Positions 62,851 through 64,000 of a DNA stretch of 64,000 nt are shown one piece after another. This DNA comes from Virgibacillus salexigens (lineage in GTDB: Bacteria > Bacillota > Bacilli > Bacillales > Amphibacillaceae): positions 1-64,000 of the forward strand of contig NZ_BNEO01000008.1 of the NCBI RefSeq assembly GCF_014905415.1, written 5' to 3'. The first letter of the stretch is position 1. Each line of letters opens with the position of its first letter. Both the position numbers and the translations under genes were made by a program. The notes below the pieces were generated by a model. It worked only from the letters and a program-made list of their open reading frames with translations, was not told where the DNA came from and did not search any database.

Positions 62851-62882
62851 AGAATAAGGTACTCGAGGGAGTACCTTATTCT
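62851..62882 (+). repeat. Perfect hairpin between sodA and the FMN reductase gene
   Basis: AGAATAAGGTACTC and GAGTACCTTATTCT, a 14-bp perfect stem with a GAGG loop and no T-run. It may attenuate or protect the upstream transcript rather than end it. Confidence 0.7.
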
Positions 62883-62907
62883 AGAGAATGAAGAGGAGGT
62901 AGCACCA

Positions 62908-63456
62908 GTGAAGCTAGTTGGAATCGCAGGATCATTAGTAGGAGAAAAGACATCACAGGCCGTTCATGATGTGCTACTTGAGGCTAAACGAGTGGATGCA
63001 AGTTTGGAAACTGCATTAATTGACCTTCGCGATTATGAGGTTGAATTTGTTAATGGTGCTCCTTTAGCTTATTATAACGAGGATACATGGCATGTTGTAA
63101 ATACGATTCTGTCAGCTGACATGTTAGTTGTCGGGTCACCTATATACCAAGCATCCATTTCGGGAGCATTAAAAAACCTTTTTGATCACCTACCTGTAGA
63201 TGCTTTTAAATCAAAAGTCACTGGAATGATCACAACAGGAGGATCTGAAAAGCATTTTCTAGTGTCAGAGTATCAATTAAAACCCATCCTTTCTTATTTG
63301 AAAGGAATTGTGCCTACTTGCAGTGTATTTATTCATAATGATGATTTTAATGATGATAAACAAATTGTAAATCGGAATGTGATGGAACGAATAACCACAC
63401 TTGCCAAAGAAATGATTTCGATTCAGCGACGTGTACAAGTTGAAAATAAAAAATAG
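62908..63456 (+). CDS. NAD(P)H-dependent FMN reductase
   Basis: 182 residues, flavodoxin-like fold of the SsuE/azoreductase group: LVGIAGSLVGEKTSQAVHDVLLEA, GSPIYQASISGALKNLFDHLP (FMN-binding segment) and MITTGGSEKHFLVSEYQLKPILSYL. Reduces FMN with NAD(P)H, supplying reduced flavin to partner enzymes or directly reducing quinones. GTG start 62908 follows AAGAGGAGGTAGC. It lies 70 bases after sodA, perhaps in one stress unit. Confidence 0.85.
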   Translation: MKLVGIAGSLVGEKTSQAVHDVLLEAKRVDASLETALIDLRDYEVEFVNGAPLAYYNEDTWHVVNTILSADMLVVGSPIYQASISGALKNLFDHLPVDAFKSKVTGMITTGGSEKHFLVSEYQLKPILSYLKGIVPTCSVFIHNDDFNDDKQIVNRNVMERITTLAKEMISIQRRVQVENKK

Positions 63457-63507
63457 GGATTCACACATACATACTTTCATAATAAGTAGTAGGAAACGGA
63501 ACGATGG

Positions 63508-63548
63508 AAAAGGAGAGCATTTCTTAAATAGGAATGCTCTCCTTTTTT
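63508..63548 (+). terminator. Intrinsic terminator
   Basis: AAAGGAGAGCATT and AATGCTCTCCTTT arms with an 11-base loop, then T6, after the FMN reductase. Confidence 0.9.
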
Positions 63549-63795
63549 ATCATGGATATTATCTTGGGGTTTCTCAACCGATTTATTTCCTGTAAAATCA
63601 TAGGAAAGCGTATAGATCGATTACTTTATTGTATGAATTTAGGAGAGACCAAAGATAAAAACGAGGATTTATCTATCCGTTACTAAGAAAGGAGTTGGTA
63701 TTTCGAATTCCTCCTTATAAGCCTATGTTTATAATGACAGTGGGATTGCCGAATTCAAGTTTTCCTTGTTTTTTAAAGAAAGGAAGTGAAGCGAC

Positions 63796-63969
63796 ATGTT
63801 TGACATCGCTTTAATCGTTATTATTGCTCTTATTGTAAGTGTTGTAGCCATGTTAAGTATCATCGGGATGCTAAGAAAACGAATCACCGAGCCTAAGGAA
63901 AAGCTCCGTAAGAGGATAGATAAGCTGGAAATGGAAATGGAAGCATTAAAAGATCGTAAGGAATTATGA
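63796..63969 (+). CDS. Small membrane protein with charged coiled coil (57 aa)
   Basis: ATG 63796 follows AAAGGAAGTGAAGC. A hydrophobic helix (about 3-25, IALIVIIALIVSVVAMLSII) is followed by a highly charged helix, KRITEPKEKLRKRIDKLEMEMEALKDRKE. Same design as the small protein at 12552-12665. Not recognised. The stretch 63549-63795 shows no other gene. Confidence 0.65.
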   Translation: MFDIALIVIIALIVSVVAMLSIIGMLRKRITEPKEKLRKRIDKLEMEMEALKDRKEL

Positions 63970-63970
63970 A

Positions 63971-64000
63971 CCGTTAGCAACGAAGCTGCTAACGGTTTTT
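63971..64000 (+). terminator. Intrinsic terminator at the window end
   Basis: CCGTTAGCA (63971-63979) and TGCTAACGG (63987-63995) followed by T5 at the window edge, directly after the small membrane gene. Confidence 0.85.

Noticed and set aside
1-64000. CRISPR array, prophage, insertion sequence or rRNA
   Set aside because: No regularly spaced direct repeats with unique spacers, no transposase or phage structural gene, and no rRNA sequence were recognised on either strand.

Overview
The window is chromosomal DNA of a low-GC Gram-positive bacterium, most likely a member of the Bacillaceae (an Oceanobacillus/Virgibacillus-like genus is an inference, not shown). The signs are strong AAGGAGG-type ribosome binding sites, many TTG and GTG starts, a YtvI-type sporulation membrane protein, a YfiT-type bacillithiol transferase, a YtrA-type GntR/ABC operon, and well-formed Fur, Zur and AraR-type operators. 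There is no rRNA, CRISPR array, prophage or recognisable insertion sequence. One tRNA gene, tRNA-Val(GAC), is present.

Layout. 1-2.4 kb is a patch of small accessory genes and gene remnants (a broken Nudix gene, a HAM1-like gene, a cxxc_20_cxxc zinc-ribbon gene, a broken GNAT gene) separated by a recurring small hairpin repeat. 2.4-12.1 kb carries a CynX-type exporter, an RDD protein, an APH-like kinase, GNAT and DUF1062 proteins, an Nramp-related transporter, and a rifampin phosphotransferase/PEP-synthase-like gene whose last codons are frameshifted. 12.3-21.3 kb holds the tRNA, small membrane proteins, a second cxxc_20_cxxc gene, a truncated drug-efflux gene, a NERD protein, a DMT permease, an M23 lipoprotein, and a DeoR regulator with a Cof-type phosphatase. 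21.5-33.4 kb has a BCCT transporter, a frameshifted 2-keto-4-pentenoate hydratase, the remains of a GH127-like arabinofuranosidase, YtvI, a hemolysin III-like protein, a ketosteroid-isomerase-like protein, BrkB-like and DinB-type proteins, and an alpha/beta hydrolase. 33.6-40.3 kb is rich in lipoprotein and small membrane genes of unknown role, plus a divergent SgcJ-like/MarR pair, a pentapeptide-repeat protein and an MFS transporter. 40.4-49.4 kb contains a Fur-box-controlled FAD/NAD reductase, a DJ-1-family enzyme, a secreted esterase-like protein, and a two-gene ion-motor pair resembling ZorA/ZorB. 49.4-52.1 kb is a Zur-controlled zinc region: three Zur boxes, a decayed zinc-binding lipoprotein gene and an intact YcgR/YcgQ-type permease pair. 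53.2-55.2 kb is a GntR/ABC operon. 55.6-61.3 kb is an arabinose locus, araD-araB-araA and a sugar/H+ symporter, behind AraR-type operators. 61.3-63.5 kb pairs an Fe-S-type regulator divergently with sodA, followed by an FMN reductase.

How the genes work together. The clearest coherent units are arabinose uptake and catabolism (sugar symporter, isomerase, kinase, epimerase giving D-xylulose 5-phosphate), zinc-responsive membrane proteins under Zur, iron-responsive reductase under Fur, and oxidative stress defence (sodA next to a cysteine-rich regulator). The most unusual intact unit is the ZorAB-like proton-channel motor at 44.7-47.2 kb, which has no recognisable Zorya effector beside it. Several genes are decayed (Nudix, GNAT, efflux pump, hydratase, GH127, zinc lipoprotein, a small ORF with two internal stops), so the accessory parts are eroding. 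Motif calls and starts were made by eye; family names rest on recognised motifs and have not been checked by database search.
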